A stretch of DNA of 13,329 bases from Myxococcota bacterium (GCA_022710245.1 JAKLHH010000072.1:1-13329), one strand, 5' to 3'. Counted from the stretch's first letter, positions 1 to 8,120 are shown. Program-made: numbers and translations. Notes: generated from the sequence alone by a model not told the origin.

Positions 1-255
1 CGCGTGCACCACACGACGGTGCACCGCTGGCTGGAGAAGGCCAGAGCCGCTCTGCGCGAGCGGAGCAGCGCCTGGGTCCGCGAGGAGCTGGGCGTCGACG
101 GGGAGGAGTGGGAGAGCATCCTGCGCTCCCTCGAGGGCGAGCTGGAGATGACGCTGAGCACCTTCCTCGGCGGCGGGGAGGCGCCCGTCGCCGCAGGCGC
201 GGGTGAGGCCCAGGCAGGACCCGGAGAGCGCGGTCCCTCCGTCAAGGGACGATGA
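1..255 (+). CDS. Sigma-70 family RNA polymerase sigma factor, C-terminal fragment (5' end outside window)
   Basis: The frame is open from base 1 to a TGA at 253-255, giving 84 residues of a protein that begins upstream of the window. The first residues (HHTTVHRWLEKARAAL) read as the recognition helix of a sigma region 4 helix-turn-helix. They are followed by the acidic stretch LGVDGEEWESILRSLEGELE and MTLSTFL, a tail I associate with the Myxococcales-specific sigma-70 paralogs that carry an extra C-terminal helix, and then a disordered Gly/Ala/Pro tail. By family it would direct RNA polymerase to a set of promoters. Regions 2 and 3 are not visible, so the subgroup is inferred. It converges on the NHL lipoprotein gene, and the two 3' ends overlap by 14 bases. 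Confidence 0.7.
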   Translation, partial: RVHHTTVHRWLEKARAALRERSSAWVREELGVDGEEWESILRSLEGELEMTLSTFLGGGEAPVAAGAGEAQAGPGERGPSVKGR

Positions 256-1390
256 CGCGGATCCGGCTGTTCGCGGAGTCGCTGACGTAGATGCGGCCGG
301 CGGCGTCGACCACCACTGCGCTGAGCTCCGCGAACTCCGCCGTGGCCACCGGGCCGTCGGCGAAGCCCTTGCGCGCGGGCGAGCCCGCCACCGTGCGCAC
401 GGCCCCGTCGGGCTCCACCAGCCGCACCGCGCTGTTGCCCCAGTCGGCCACCACCAGGCGGCCGCCGCCAGCGAGGGCGAGCCCCTCGGGCTCGCTGAAG
501 AGGGCCTCGGCCGGTGGACCGTCGGCGAACCCGCGGGTCAGTCCGGAGAGCGTGGCGACGTCGCTGCCCTGGACCCGGAGCACCCGCTGCCCGGCGCTCT
601 CGGCCACGAAGAGCACGCCGCTCGCGTCCACCGCCAGCCCGGTAAGCTCGTGGAGGGGACCGCGGCCGGGGAGGCTGGGACCGACCAGGGTCTTCACCGC
701 TCCGCTCTCCAGGTAGCGGATGCGGTCGACCCCCCAGTCGGTGAAGTAGAGGCGCCCGCTGCTGGCGACCGCGAGGTACGCGGGGGAGGTCAGGGTCGCC
801 TGCAGCGCGGGCCCGTCGTCGCTGCCGGCCGTCCCGGTGCCGGCCACCGTGCTCACCACGCCGCCCTCGATCAGGCGGAGGCGGCGGCCGCTGAGGTCGG
901 CGACGAAGACGCGCCCCTTGGCGTCCACGGCCAGGCCGTGCGGGCTCTGGAAGGAGGCGCTGAGCGCGGGCCCGTCGAGCGTGCGGCTCGCCCCGTCCCC
1001 CGCCAGCGTCCTCACCTGCCCGCGGTGCACCACGCGGACGCGCCGGTTGCTCGCGTCCGCGATGTAGAGGCGGCCCTCGCCGTCGATGGCCAGGTCCTCG
1101 GGGAAGCCGAGCAGCGCGGAGGACGCCGGTCCGTCGCGAAACCCCGCCGTCCCGCCGACCAGGGTGCCCACGCAGCCAGGGGCCGGGGTCCAGGCCGCGG
1201 GGTCCAGCTCGGGGTCGCAGCGGCGGCAGGGATCGGAGGGGTGCGGGTCGCCCTTCAGGTAGCAGATCTCGTCGATGGCGCAGCCGCAGCCGCCGTCGGT
1301 GGTGCTCGGCGAGGGCAGCGACCTCACGCAGCCGCCGAGGCAGAGCGAGAGGAGCAGGAGGCGGTGGAGTGAGAGGAGGGGATCGGCCAC
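242..1390 (-). CDS. NHL-repeat six-bladed beta-propeller lipoprotein
   Basis: The 382-residue product has a short hydrophobic signal ending in a lipobox (LSLCLGGC, lipid Cys about residue 21). A Cys-rich module follows at about 35-73 (CGCAIDEICY...CRRCDP...PGC), a type common in myxobacterial surface lipoproteins. Six NHL-type blades run from about 97 to 381, each with a 'P.gLAvD..GrlyvAD..n.RvR' core (for example SPHGLAVD, EPEGLAL), enough to close a six-bladed propeller. The likely role is a surface binding scaffold; no catalytic residues are apparent. I chose the GTG at 1390 because it gives a lipoprotein signal of normal length, but its ribosome site is weak. The frame stays open to another GTG at 1486, so the start is uncertain. 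The gene lies 118 bases downstream of the S8 homologue on the same strand and may be cotranscribed with it. Confidence 0.85.
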   Translation of the reverse strand: MADPLLSLHRLLLLSLCLGGCVRSLPSPSTTDGGCGCAIDEICYLKGDPHPSDPCRRCDPELDPAAWTPAPGCVGTLVGGTAGFRDGPASSALLGFPEDLAIDGEGRLYIADASNRRVRVVHRGQVRTLAGDGASRTLDGPALSASFQSPHGLAVDAKGRVFVADLSGRRLRLIEGGVVSTVAGTGTAGSDDGPALQATLTSPAYLAVASSGRLYFTDWGVDRIRYLESGAVKTLVGPSLPGRGPLHELTGLAVDASGVLFVAESAGQRVLRVQGSDVATLSGLTRGFADGPPAEALFSEPEGLALAGGGRLVVADWGNSAVRLVEPDGAVRTVAGSPARKGFADGPVATAEFAELSAVVVDAAGRIYVSDSANSRIRVIVP

Positions 1391-1508
1391 CGGGTCCCAT
1401 GATGCGGTCGATCCGCGGCCTTGTCCACAGCTGGAGCCTGGCAGCGCCGCTCGCCTGCCAAGGTGGATCACACCTCCTGGCGCCACTATTAGATGCGGAG
1501 GCCCGGCG

Positions 1509-3734
1509 CTAGCGGAAGATGGCCAGCGGCGCGTCGACCACGGCGGTATTGTCGATCGTGTAGCGGAGCGCGGCGGAGGTGATCTCGGTGGCGGCGATGG
1601 GCGGGAGGTTGCTCACCCGCGTCCGCCCCGGCGGCACGTAGCCCGTGCCGAGGGCGCGGGTATAGACCATCCCGCCACGGTACGTGACGACCAGCGTGGG
1701 ATCCTTCAGGCTCGCCGGGTCGTAGGTCGGCTCGGGCGGATCGGTGTAGAGGTCGCCGTAGGGGAGGCGGAAGCGGATGCCGCAGTTCGGGCAGGTGCCC
1801 GGCTCGGGCTGCGGCTGCAGCACCATCAGGGAGTAGAGGCCAGGTTTGCTGGTGGTGGCGGTGGTCCAGGCCGCCGCCGGCGCGGTGGAGGCGGGCGCGC
1901 CGGTGAGGGCCGGCACGTCGTCGAGGACGGGCACGCTCGCTGTCGGCGTCGTGCAGCTGAACGCGGCCACCGGACAGTTGCTCCCGGCCACGGTCGAGGG
2001 GCAGACGCGCTTCAGCGCGCCGCAGAAGGAGACGCTGCGGACCAGCGGGCACGGGCTGACGCCTGCCTTGCAGAAGTCGGCCTTCTTGAAGATCGGCAGC
2101 ACCAGCTTGCCGACGGTGGTCACGCTGGTGATGACCGGCTCACCGGAGAGGTAGACCTCGTTCATCACCTCGTCCGGGCGCAGATCGGGGCGGTAGCGCC
2201 AGACGGCGGTCGCGGTGGCGGCGGCGACGATGGTCGCGGCCGAGGAGCCGGTGAGCGGCGCGCGGGTGGTCGCGGAGTGGTCACCATGGACCGCGAGGCG
2301 CGGCGAGGAGCCCGCGGGCGCGTTGGCGACCGGGTGGCGCACGGCGTCGACGGCGCTGACCGCGTAGACCAGCGGCCGGTAGGCGGTGGGGAGCCTCGGC
2401 ATCGCCCAGGGCTGCGGCGTGGCGCCGAGCAGGAGCTTGCACTCGCTGGCGGTGGGGGCTGCCTGGGTCTCCCAGGTGGCGGGCGCCAGGGCGCCAGCGG
2501 CCTGCGCCGGGTCGACCTTGTTGCCGGCCGCGCTGAGCACGATCGCGCCGCGGCAGCTGGCGACCCGGAGCACCTCGCGGAGGGCGAGCACCGCCGGGGG
2601 CTCCTGCTCCCGATAGCTCGCGCTGTCCAGCATGAACCAGTCGCCGCGCAGCTTGTCGTCCCAGGCGATCGAGAGGTTGAAGACGAGCCGCTTGCCGACC
2701 GCGGCCTCCAGGCGCTGCTCGATGGCGGCGGCGACCTGCGCGACCGAGAAGATGCCCGAGAGGTTGCCGGCCATGGTGCTGGCGGACCCAGGAGGAGAAG
2801 GCGGCGGCGGCGGCGGCACCGCGAGCGGCCCGAGCCCGAGGACGGGCAGCTTGGTGGTGAGGATCAGCTTCTGGGCCTTCACCGTGCCCGTGAAGCCGAG
2901 GACCAGCGGGGGGGTCAGCTTGAGCGGGATGATCAGCTTGGAGACGCCGCTGCCGAGGAGTCGGTCGGCCAGGCTCTTCATGGTCGCGGCGTGCGTCGAG
3001 AACTTCGCGCCGTCGCTGCAGGTCTCGCAGGGGACCGCCATGTCGACGATGGTGAGCTCGGGGTAGCTGCTGGAGGAGGTCTTCGGCGCCGGGAGCACCA
3101 CGTCGCCGAAGGCGTTCAGGTTGTTGCTGAGGCGGCCGGCCTGCTGGTCGAAGAGGCCCTGGAACCTCGACCGCAGGTAGTCCTGCATCGTCTTGACCGC
3201 CGCGCTGACGCTCGTCGCCGCGTCCTCCGTCTGCGGCACCGTCATGCAGTCCCGCTCGACGGCCAGGAGACCGCTGCCGACCATGCCCTTGATGCTGTCG
3301 TAGTCGACCTTCGGCACCTGCAGCCCGTCCGCGAGGGAGAGCTCGGTGTCGTACTCGTAGACGCAGAAGCGGCTCAGCGACTGCGGCGCGCCGGCTCCGA
3401 AGAGCTGCGAGGTGACCCAGTGCGTGTTGGGCACGGGCACGGTGGAGGTCTTGCCCTTCCACACGATGGTCTGCATCCGCATCGGCTTCGGGCAGGCCGC
3501 CGTGGACTGGGCCTTCACCCCGACCCAGCGCCACTGCGGGCACATCATGTCAGAGAGCAGGCTCGCCAGCGACGCCGCCAGCGAGCTGGAGAGCTTCGGC
3601 AGGATCGCCGGCCTGACGATGACCTTGGCCGCCTGCTCCGCGCTCCCGATCTCTGCCTCGTCGCCTCCGCAGCTCACCTGAGCTGCCAGCATCGTGATGA
3701 CCAGCCCGGCGTGGATGATGCTCGAGCACCTCAT
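1509..3734 (-). CDS. Subtilisin-like (S8) serine protease homologue, exported, divergent
   Basis: This 741-residue protein has an export signal (MRCSSIIHAGLVITMLAAQ) ending near Cys22. The residues before it (QVS) are a poor lipobox, so lipidation is uncertain. Subtilase landmarks occur in the right order: strand ELTIVD with Asp231, STHAATMKSLADRLL with His248, the strand FNLSIAWD (353-359), AIVLSAAGN with oxyanion Asn405, VYAVSAVDA (457-465) and TGSSAATIVAAA with Ser498. All four key residues are present, although the flanking motifs deviate from the usual HGTH and GTSMA. A 150-residue stretch between His and Asn includes the proline run at 307-315. A Cys-rich C-terminal region (555-651) with a CPNCG motif follows. 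It is probably a cell-surface protease, or a binding protein derived from one. The ATG at 3734 has GGTGGAGG just upstream; the frame extends 35 codons further without a better start. Confidence 0.75.
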   Translation of the reverse strand: MRCSSIIHAGLVITMLAAQVSCGGDEAEIGSAEQAAKVIVRPAILPKLSSSLAASLASLLSDMMCPQWRWVGVKAQSTAACPKPMRMQTIVWKGKTSTVPVPNTHWVTSQLFGAGAPQSLSRFCVYEYDTELSLADGLQVPKVDYDSIKGMVGSGLLAVERDCMTVPQTEDAATSVSAAVKTMQDYLRSRFQGLFDQQAGRLSNNLNAFGDVVLPAPKTSSSSYPELTIVDMAVPCETCSDGAKFSTHAATMKSLADRLLGSGVSKLIIPLKLTPPLVLGFTGTVKAQKLILTTKLPVLGLGPLAVPPPPPPSPPGSASTMAGNLSGIFSVAQVAAAIEQRLEAAVGKRLVFNLSIAWDDKLRGDWFMLDSASYREQEPPAVLALREVLRVASCRGAIVLSAAGNKVDPAQAAGALAPATWETQAAPTASECKLLLGATPQPWAMPRLPTAYRPLVYAVSAVDAVRHPVANAPAGSSPRLAVHGDHSATTRAPLTGSSAATIVAAATATAVWRYRPDLRPDEVMNEVYLSGEPVITSVTTVGKLVLPIFKKADFCKAGVSPCPLVRSVSFCGALKRVCPSTVAGSNCPVAAFSCTTPTASVPVLDDVPALTGAPASTAPAAAWTTATTSKPGLYSLMVLQPQPEPGTCPNCGIRFRLPYGDLYTDPPEPTYDPASLKDPTLVVTYRGGMVYTRALGTGYVPPGRTRVSNLPPIAATEITSAALRYTIDNTAVVDAPLAIFR

Positions 3735-3759
3735 GTCGCCTCCACCTCTCTGCCTGGTG

Positions 3760-3776
3760 GGCGGCTCAAGGCCGCC
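3760..3776. repeat. Inverted repeat (hairpin) in the leader of the S8 homologue
   Basis: GGCGGC-TCAAG-GCCGCC is a perfect 6-bp stem with a 5-base loop, 26 bases upstream of the S8 start codon. No T-run follows on either strand, so it is not a classical intrinsic terminator. In the minus-strand transcript it would form a stable stem in the 5' leader and could attenuate readthrough from the CHAT gene or influence translation. The function is not known. Confidence 0.4.
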
Positions 3777-3856
3777 TCTCCTTGGGTACGCGACGGCGCC
3801 TGCCCGTCGCAGCTCTGGTCGCGGCCCCTGCCGCTCCACCTGCTACGCCGACCCCA

Positions 3857-3883
3857 CCTACGAGGAGGCACGGCGTCATTTCC
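3857..3883 (-). promoter_or_regulatory. Candidate ECF-type promoter for the S8/NHL genes
   Basis: On the minus strand GGAAAT (3883-3878) is followed after 15 bases by CGTAGG (3862-3857). The pattern resembles the general ECF layout of a GGAA-type -35 and a CGT-type -10. It lies in the 167-base gap between the CHAT stop and the S8 start and would leave a leader of roughly 115 bases containing the hairpin at 3760-3776. The assignment rests on motif resemblance only. Confidence 0.25.
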
Positions 3884-3901
3884 CGACAAACTACTGCCAC
3901 C

Positions 3902-6637
3902 TCACGGTACGTAAGCCCGCAGACTGCTCCAGTCTGCCGCAGGGAGCCGGGCTCGCAGCGCGTGCACCGCCGCCGCGAGGTCGAGCGGCGCTCCGCCGCG
4001 GGACTGCGCGTAGAGCTCCTGGCTCAGGATCGCGGCGACCTCCGCGTCGAGCGGTCGGGCAGCTGCCACCGCCAGCTCGCTGCCGGCGGCCACGAAGGCC
4101 TGCGCGAGCCCGAGGCTCGGCCCCGCGGCATCGTCGCTCTTGCCGGTGTCACAGCCGAGGAGCACCGCCCAGCGCGGGGCGCGGGGGAGCGCGAGCACGT
4201 CGCTCACCCAGAGCTCGCCGCCGCCGGCGAGCAGGAGCGCGCTCTCGAAGCCATCCGGGCCGCCGAAGCTGCCATGGCCGGCGTAGTGGAAGAGCTCGGC
4301 CCCGGCGAGCGCCCGGCGGACCGCGGCGCTGCTGGCGGTCGCGCGCTCGAGGAGCGTCAGCTCGCCAGCCAGCGCGCGGCGGACCGTCGCGGTCGCCTGG
4401 TGCAGCGCCGGGAGGTTGCTCCTCGGGTCGATGACGACGAGCGCCCGCCGCGCCGCCCCCTGCGCGGCCAGCCTCGCGGGGGGCACGGCCTGCTCCAGAT
4501 CGAGGCCGTAGACGACCTCGCTGAGCTCGCCGAGGGGGCGGCCGCCCACCGGGAGGGCGTGGACGTCGAGCCGGTTGGCCGCGCCGTAGGTGAGGACGAT
4601 CACGCGCCGGCGCCCGGCGAGGGAGGCGGCCAGCGGCTCCAGCAGCGAGGCGCCGAGCGACGCGGCGTCCGCGGCGGCGGACGGCGGCGTGAGCCAGCGG
4701 TGCAGCGTGCGTGTCCGGTCGGCGGCGAACGCGGCCCAGCGCGGCCCCATCGGAAAGTAGGCGAGCAGGAGCTCGCCCTCGGCCGGCCTCCGGAGCGGGC
4801 CCGCGCGGCCGCCGCGGCCGCCGAGGAGCTGGGCCGCCTCGTCGAGGACCCGGCGCAGCTGCCGCCGCTGCTCCTCCTGCTCCTGCAGCAGGAGCCGGAG
4901 CTCGTCCGCCGGGCGCCGCCAGGCGTCGGCGAGGGCGGCGTTCAGGGCGTCCCGCCGGGCGTGGTAGTCCGCCATCAGCCGATCCCAGGCGGCCCGCCGG
5001 TCGGCGGGGAGCTGCGCCAGCTGGTCGGCGCGCCAGATCGCCTGCAGCGCGCGCCGGCGAGCGCGACGGACCACGTCGAGCGCCAGCGCTGCCTCGCCTC
5101 GCTCGAGGAGGAGCTCCACCTGGAGCTCGCTCGCGTGCTGGCGCTGGGCCACGAACGTCGTCCGCCCCTGGCCGAGGGCCACCTGCCAGCTCGCCTGGTC
5201 GAGGAGCGCCTCGGCCCGGGCCAGCGCCGCGCTCGCGGCCTCTCGCTCACCGGCCGCGGCGTGGGCGCGCGCAGCCCCGACCAGCGCTCGCCAGCGCGCC
5301 TCGGTGTCCATCACCCCCTGGGCCAGCTCCTCGAGGCCGAGGTACGCCTCCAGCGCGTCGTCGGTGCGCCCGTCACGCAGCGCGAGCCTGCCGACGAGGT
5401 CGCGCTCCCAGAGCAGGAAGCGCACGTCGCGGCTGAGCTCGAGCCGCCGCGCCGCGGCCATCCAGGCGAGCGCCTGCTCGGCCCGCCCCGCGTGGAGCGC
5501 CGCGATCGCCAGGTTGAGGCGCACGTTGACCCGCTCGGCCGGCGCGCCGGTGCAGGGCCCATCGTAGAGGGCGCGCGCCTGCTCGAGGAGCGCGAGCGGC
5601 GACTCGATCGCGGCGCCCCCCTCGAGCGCGACCAGCGTGGACCAGGCGCGCTTGTGGAGCAGGTCGGCGCGCTCGCAGGGGGTCGCGGCCGCTGGCAGCG
5701 CGCGCCACTCCTCGTCGAGGAGCCGGCGTGCCTCCTCGCCCCGGCCGAGGCTCTGCAGGTGCATGGCGTAGACCTGTCTGGCGAGGCGCTCCTCGCGCCC
5801 GAGCCCGAGCCGCGCCGCCTGCTGGCTCGCGGCCTCGAGGAGGCCGAGCGCGCGGCGGTAGTCGCCGACGCGGCCGGCGAGCGAGCCGCTGGCGTAGGCC
5901 AGGTAGAACTCCGCTGGCCCGAAGCGCGCCTCGGCGCTCCAGAGGCGCGCCTCCTCGAGGATCGCGCGGGCCCGCACGAAGCGGTGCCCGTTATAGATGA
6001 GCGTGTAGGCGAGCGCGGTCGCGTCGCTCACCGCCTCGGAGATGCAGCCCGCCTGGTGGTGCAGCCGCGCGGCCTGCTGCAGCCGCTCGAGGGCGGGCTC
6101 GACGGCGCCGGCGCTGAGCTCGAGCCGCGCGAGCACCCCCAGCCGGTGCGCCCGCTCGGCGGCGGGTGCGCCCGCGAGCTCCCGCTCGAGCCGCGCCCGG
6201 GTCTCGGCGAGCTTGCCCGCGCGGCGGAGCGACCTCGCCTCCTCCAGCGCCGAGCGCGGTCCGCGAGGGGCGAGCCGCAGGCGGTACTCGGCCACGCCGC
6301 CCTCCTCGCGCGCACGGAGCCGCAGCTCTCCGCCTGGGGAGGGGACGCGGGCGAGGAGCCGGCGCCCACCCTGCACCAGGGTCGGCTCGCCGATCGCCTC
6401 GGCCTCCCCCCCGAGCTCGAGGCGGGCGCGAGGCGTGGTGCGGACCCAGAGGGTCACGCGCCCGTCCTCGGCCACGACGCAGACCGGACCGCGCAGGAGG
6501 AGCTCGCAGCCGGCCACCTCCACCTCGAGGGGCAGCCCGGCGCGCGGCCGGCAGCCCGCCGCGGCGAGCAGCGAGAGGGCGAGCAGGCAGCGCTCCCGGC
6601 GGGGAGGCCTGCGAGGGACGCGGCCCTGCCAGGTCAC
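3902..6637 (-). CDS. TPR-CHAT domain lipoprotein (caspase-like fold)
   Basis: The 911-residue protein starts with a basic n-region and a good lipobox (LLAAAGC, lipid Cys29), so it should be exported and lipid-anchored. A beta-rich segment (about 35-125) leads into a long helical TPR-like region (about 130-560) and a Gln/Glu/Arg-rich coiled coil (about 580-606). The C-terminal CHAT domain (about 620-910) has the hallmark blocks LDVHALPVGG, VVIDPRSNLPAL, the catalytic-type His788 in HYAGHGSF and Cys829 in LLGCDTG. CHAT is a clan CD caspase/separase-related family, so proteolysis is plausible, with TPRs binding a partner or substrate. The GTG start at 6637 overlaps the anti-sigma stop (GTGA) and is preceded by AGGGGAGG. 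It is the third gene of the ECF operon. Most known TPR-CHAT effectors are cytoplasmic, so the export signal is notable. Confidence 0.88.
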   Translation of the reverse strand: MTWQGRVPRRPPRRERCLLALSLLAAAGCRPRAGLPLEVEVAGCELLLRGPVCVVAEDGRVTLWVRTTPRARLELGGEAEAIGEPTLVQGGRRLLARVPSPGGELRLRAREEGGVAEYRLRLAPRGPRSALEEARSLRRAGKLAETRARLERELAGAPAAERAHRLGVLARLELSAGAVEPALERLQQAARLHHQAGCISEAVSDATALAYTLIYNGHRFVRARAILEEARLWSAEARFGPAEFYLAYASGSLAGRVGDYRRALGLLEAASQQAARLGLGREERLARQVYAMHLQSLGRGEEARRLLDEEWRALPAAATPCERADLLHKRAWSTLVALEGGAAIESPLALLEQARALYDGPCTGAPAERVNVRLNLAIAALHAGRAEQALAWMAAARRLELSRDVRFLLWERDLVGRLALRDGRTDDALEAYLGLEELAQGVMDTEARWRALVGAARAHAAAGEREAASAALARAEALLDQASWQVALGQGRTTFVAQRQHASELQVELLLERGEAALALDVVRRARRRALQAIWRADQLAQLPADRRAAWDRLMADYHARRDALNAALADAWRRPADELRLLLQEQEEQRRQLRRVLDEAAQLLGGRGGRAGPLRRPAEGELLLAYFPMGPRWAAFAADRTRTLHRWLTPPSAAADAASLGASLLEPLAASLAGRRRVIVLTYGAANRLDVHALPVGGRPLGELSEVVYGLDLEQAVPPARLAAQGAARRALVVIDPRSNLPALHQATATVRRALAGELTLLERATASSAAVRRALAGAELFHYAGHGSFGGPDGFESALLLAGGGELWVSDVLALPRAPRWAVLLGCDTGKSDDAAGPSLGLAQAFVAAGSELAVAAARPLDAEVAAILSQELYAQSRGGAPLDLAAAVHALRARLPAADWSSLRAYVP

Positions 6638-7467
6638 CGCGCCTCCCCTATCTGGAGCTCGACCCGGAAGGCCATGCCCCCGGGGAGCTTCACCGTCCCG
6701 GCGGCTCCCGCGCAGTGCTTCGCCAGCGCGTCCGGGGAGAGCAGGCGCCCCTCGCGCGCGACCTGCACCCAGAGGGTCTGGGCGCCGGCCGGCAGCGTGA
6801 GCTCGCGACCGACCACCCCGGCCAGGCGCAGGCTCCCCTGCTCATCGCGCTCGAGCGGCACCGCCACGGGCGTCAGCGCCCCGCCTCGCGCGAGGTAGAG
6901 CTGCGCCGTGACCTTGCCCTCGACGGCGCTGGAAGGGCGCAGCCGCAGCTCGAGCAGAGCGCCGGGATCGACGCGCAGCCGGCGCGGTGGCGCCCCCTCG
7001 CTGCTCCCCATCATCCGCTGCGACCCCTCGCCGAGCTCCAGCGCGTAGTCGGGCAGCGCGGACGGGCCACCGAGGAGGGCCACGGCGAGCACCGCGGCGG
7101 CCGCCGCGACGCCCGCCGCGCTGAACCAGAGCCAGCGCTCGCGCAGCAGCTCGAAGAAGCCGCGACGCGGTGCAGCCGCGGCAGACACAGCGCGGCGCTC
7201 CTCGGCGGCCAGGCGGGAGACCAGCGCCTCCGCGAAGCGCGCCGAGGCCTCCGCCGGGCGGGCCTCCTCCTCGGCGCACACCGAGGCGACCCAGGTGGTG
7301 CACGCCTCGCAGCCGGCGAGGTGCTGCTCCAGCGCGGCCCGCTCCTCACCGGCGAGCTCGCCATAGGCCAGGCGCTCGAGCTGCAACCGCGAGGGGCAGC
7401 GCGACCCACCGGCGCCGTTCTGGTCCTCAGCTCGCCCGCTCGTGCGGTCCTCAGCTCGCCCGCTCAT
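6634..7467 (-). CDS. zf-HC2 transmembrane anti-sigma factor
   Basis: The 277-residue product is laid out as an ECF anti-sigma factor. The N-terminal cytoplasmic part has a zinc-binding zf-HC2 domain (Cys24, then His49-x3-Cys53-x2-Cys56), followed by a basic linker. There is a single membrane helix at about 112-133 and a beta-rich outer domain (about 138-277) with no family I can name. By family it binds the adjacent sigma factor at the membrane and releases it on an envelope signal. The ATG at 7467 overlaps the sigma TGA (ATGA), and its own TGA overlaps the CHAT GTG, so all three genes appear translationally coupled. The first 16 codons come from two copies of a 24-bp tandem repeat, giving SGRAED twice. 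Confidence 0.87.
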   Translation of the reverse strand: MSGRAEDRTSGRAEDQNGAGGSRCPSRLQLERLAYGELAGEERAALEQHLAGCEACTTWVASVCAEEEARPAEASARFAEALVSRLAAEERRAVSAAAAPRRGFFELLRERWLWFSAAGVAAAAAVLAVALLGGPSALPDYALELGEGSQRMMGSSEGAPPRRLRVDPGALLELRLRPSSAVEGKVTAQLYLARGGALTPVAVPLERDEQGSLRLAGVVGRELTLPAGAQTLWVQVAREGRLLSPDALAKHCAGAAGTVKLPGGMAFRVELQIGEAR

Positions 7468-7469
7468 GC
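7422..7469. repeat. 24-bp tandem duplication over the sigma/anti-sigma junction
   Basis: Two adjacent 24-base units, 7422-7445 and 7446-7469, match at 23 of 24 positions. The single difference falls on the anti-sigma start codon: one copy reads ATG on the minus strand and the other ACG. The duplicated unit is a whole number of codons, so the reading frame is kept and eight residues are added to the anti-sigma N-terminus. It looks like a recent slippage or duplication event. Confidence 0.85.
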
Positions 7470-7961
7470 GCACCTCGGCTCCAGCTGGCGGACGCGGTTG
7501 AGCCGCGCCCACACGGTCTTGCGAGTGACACCGAGCGTCGCCGCGATCTCCTCCTGGGTCATGCCGTCGAGGTGGAGGTGGACCAGCACCTGGAGCACCT
7601 CGGGGTCGAGTCGCTCGAGCAGGCCCCGCAGCTCCTGCCGGCCGCCGACCACCGCCTCGGTGGAGGGCGCGCCGTGGGCCAGCACCTGCTCCATCGCCGG
7701 CGTGAGCTCCGCCGTGGCGCGACGCGCCCGGCGGCGCAGCTCGTCGATGCAGATGTTGGTGGTCACCTGATAGAGCCAGGTCACGGGGCTCGCCTCCGCG
7801 CGAAACTGTTCCCAGGATCGGAGCAGGCGCAGGAAGACCTCCTGGGCGGCGTCCGCCGCCGCCTCCCGGTCGCCCAGCATGGTGCGGCAGCGTCGCTCCA
7901 CGAGGCCGCCGTACTTCTGGTGCAGCTCGGTCACCCGCGCTGTGAGCTCGGTCCTCTCCAT
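7464..7961 (-). CDS. ECF-subfamily RNA polymerase sigma factor
   Basis: The 165-residue protein is of typical ECF length. Region 2 spans about 9-80, with the core-binding/-10 block DREAAADAAQEVFLRLLRSW and the following WLYQVTTNICIDELRRRAR. Region 4 spans about 110-160 with LDPEVLQVLVHLHLDGMTQEEIAATLGVTRKTVWARLNRVRQ-type helix-turn-helix residues, here given in part (MTQEEIAATLGV, TRKTVWARL). Region 3 is missing and there is no C-terminal extension. The ATG at 7961 fits the start of region 2; the frame continues far upstream but without sigma-like sequence. The ribosome site is weak (AGGGG about 11 bases away). It heads the sigma, anti-sigma, CHAT operon and is probably autoregulated, as is usual for the family. 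Confidence 0.9.
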   Translation of the reverse strand: MERTELTARVTELHQKYGGLVERRCRTMLGDREAAADAAQEVFLRLLRSWEQFRAEASPVTWLYQVTTNICIDELRRRARRATAELTPAMEQVLAHGAPSTEAVVGGRQELRGLLERLDPEVLQVLVHLHLDGMTQEEIAATLGVTRKTVWARLNRVRQLEPRCA

Positions 7962-8120
7962 TTGACGTCCGGACCCCTGAGAACGGGTAGCGAAGGACGC
8001 GCGGAAGTCACTGACCCGACGCGCCGGCCCTCGGTCCTCACCTCGCCGCGGGGAGCGTGGCGCCCGGCCCGCTGGCTCGGCGCACCATAGACAGGGCCGC
8101 TGGCGTGACGCAAGACCCTT

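Noticed and set aside
1461..1481. Plus-strand sequence resembling the 3' end of 16S rRNA (GGATCACACCTCCT)
   Set aside because: It has two extra bases relative to the rRNA end and no rRNA upstream. On the minus strand it is simply a strong AGGAGGT-type site, but no start codon of the NHL frame lies at a useful distance.
1275..6898. Plus-strand open frames of 879 and 1038 codons opposite the S8 and CHAT genes
   Set aside because: Low-complexity Arg/Gly/Glu composition with no motif, directly antisense to genes with recognisable catalytic residues.
3902..7961. CHAT operon as a CRISPR-linked or anti-phage system
   Set aside because: No cas gene, repeat array or nuclease partner is in the window, and the CHAT protein, anti-sigma factor and S8 homologue carry export or membrane signals, which points to an envelope role.
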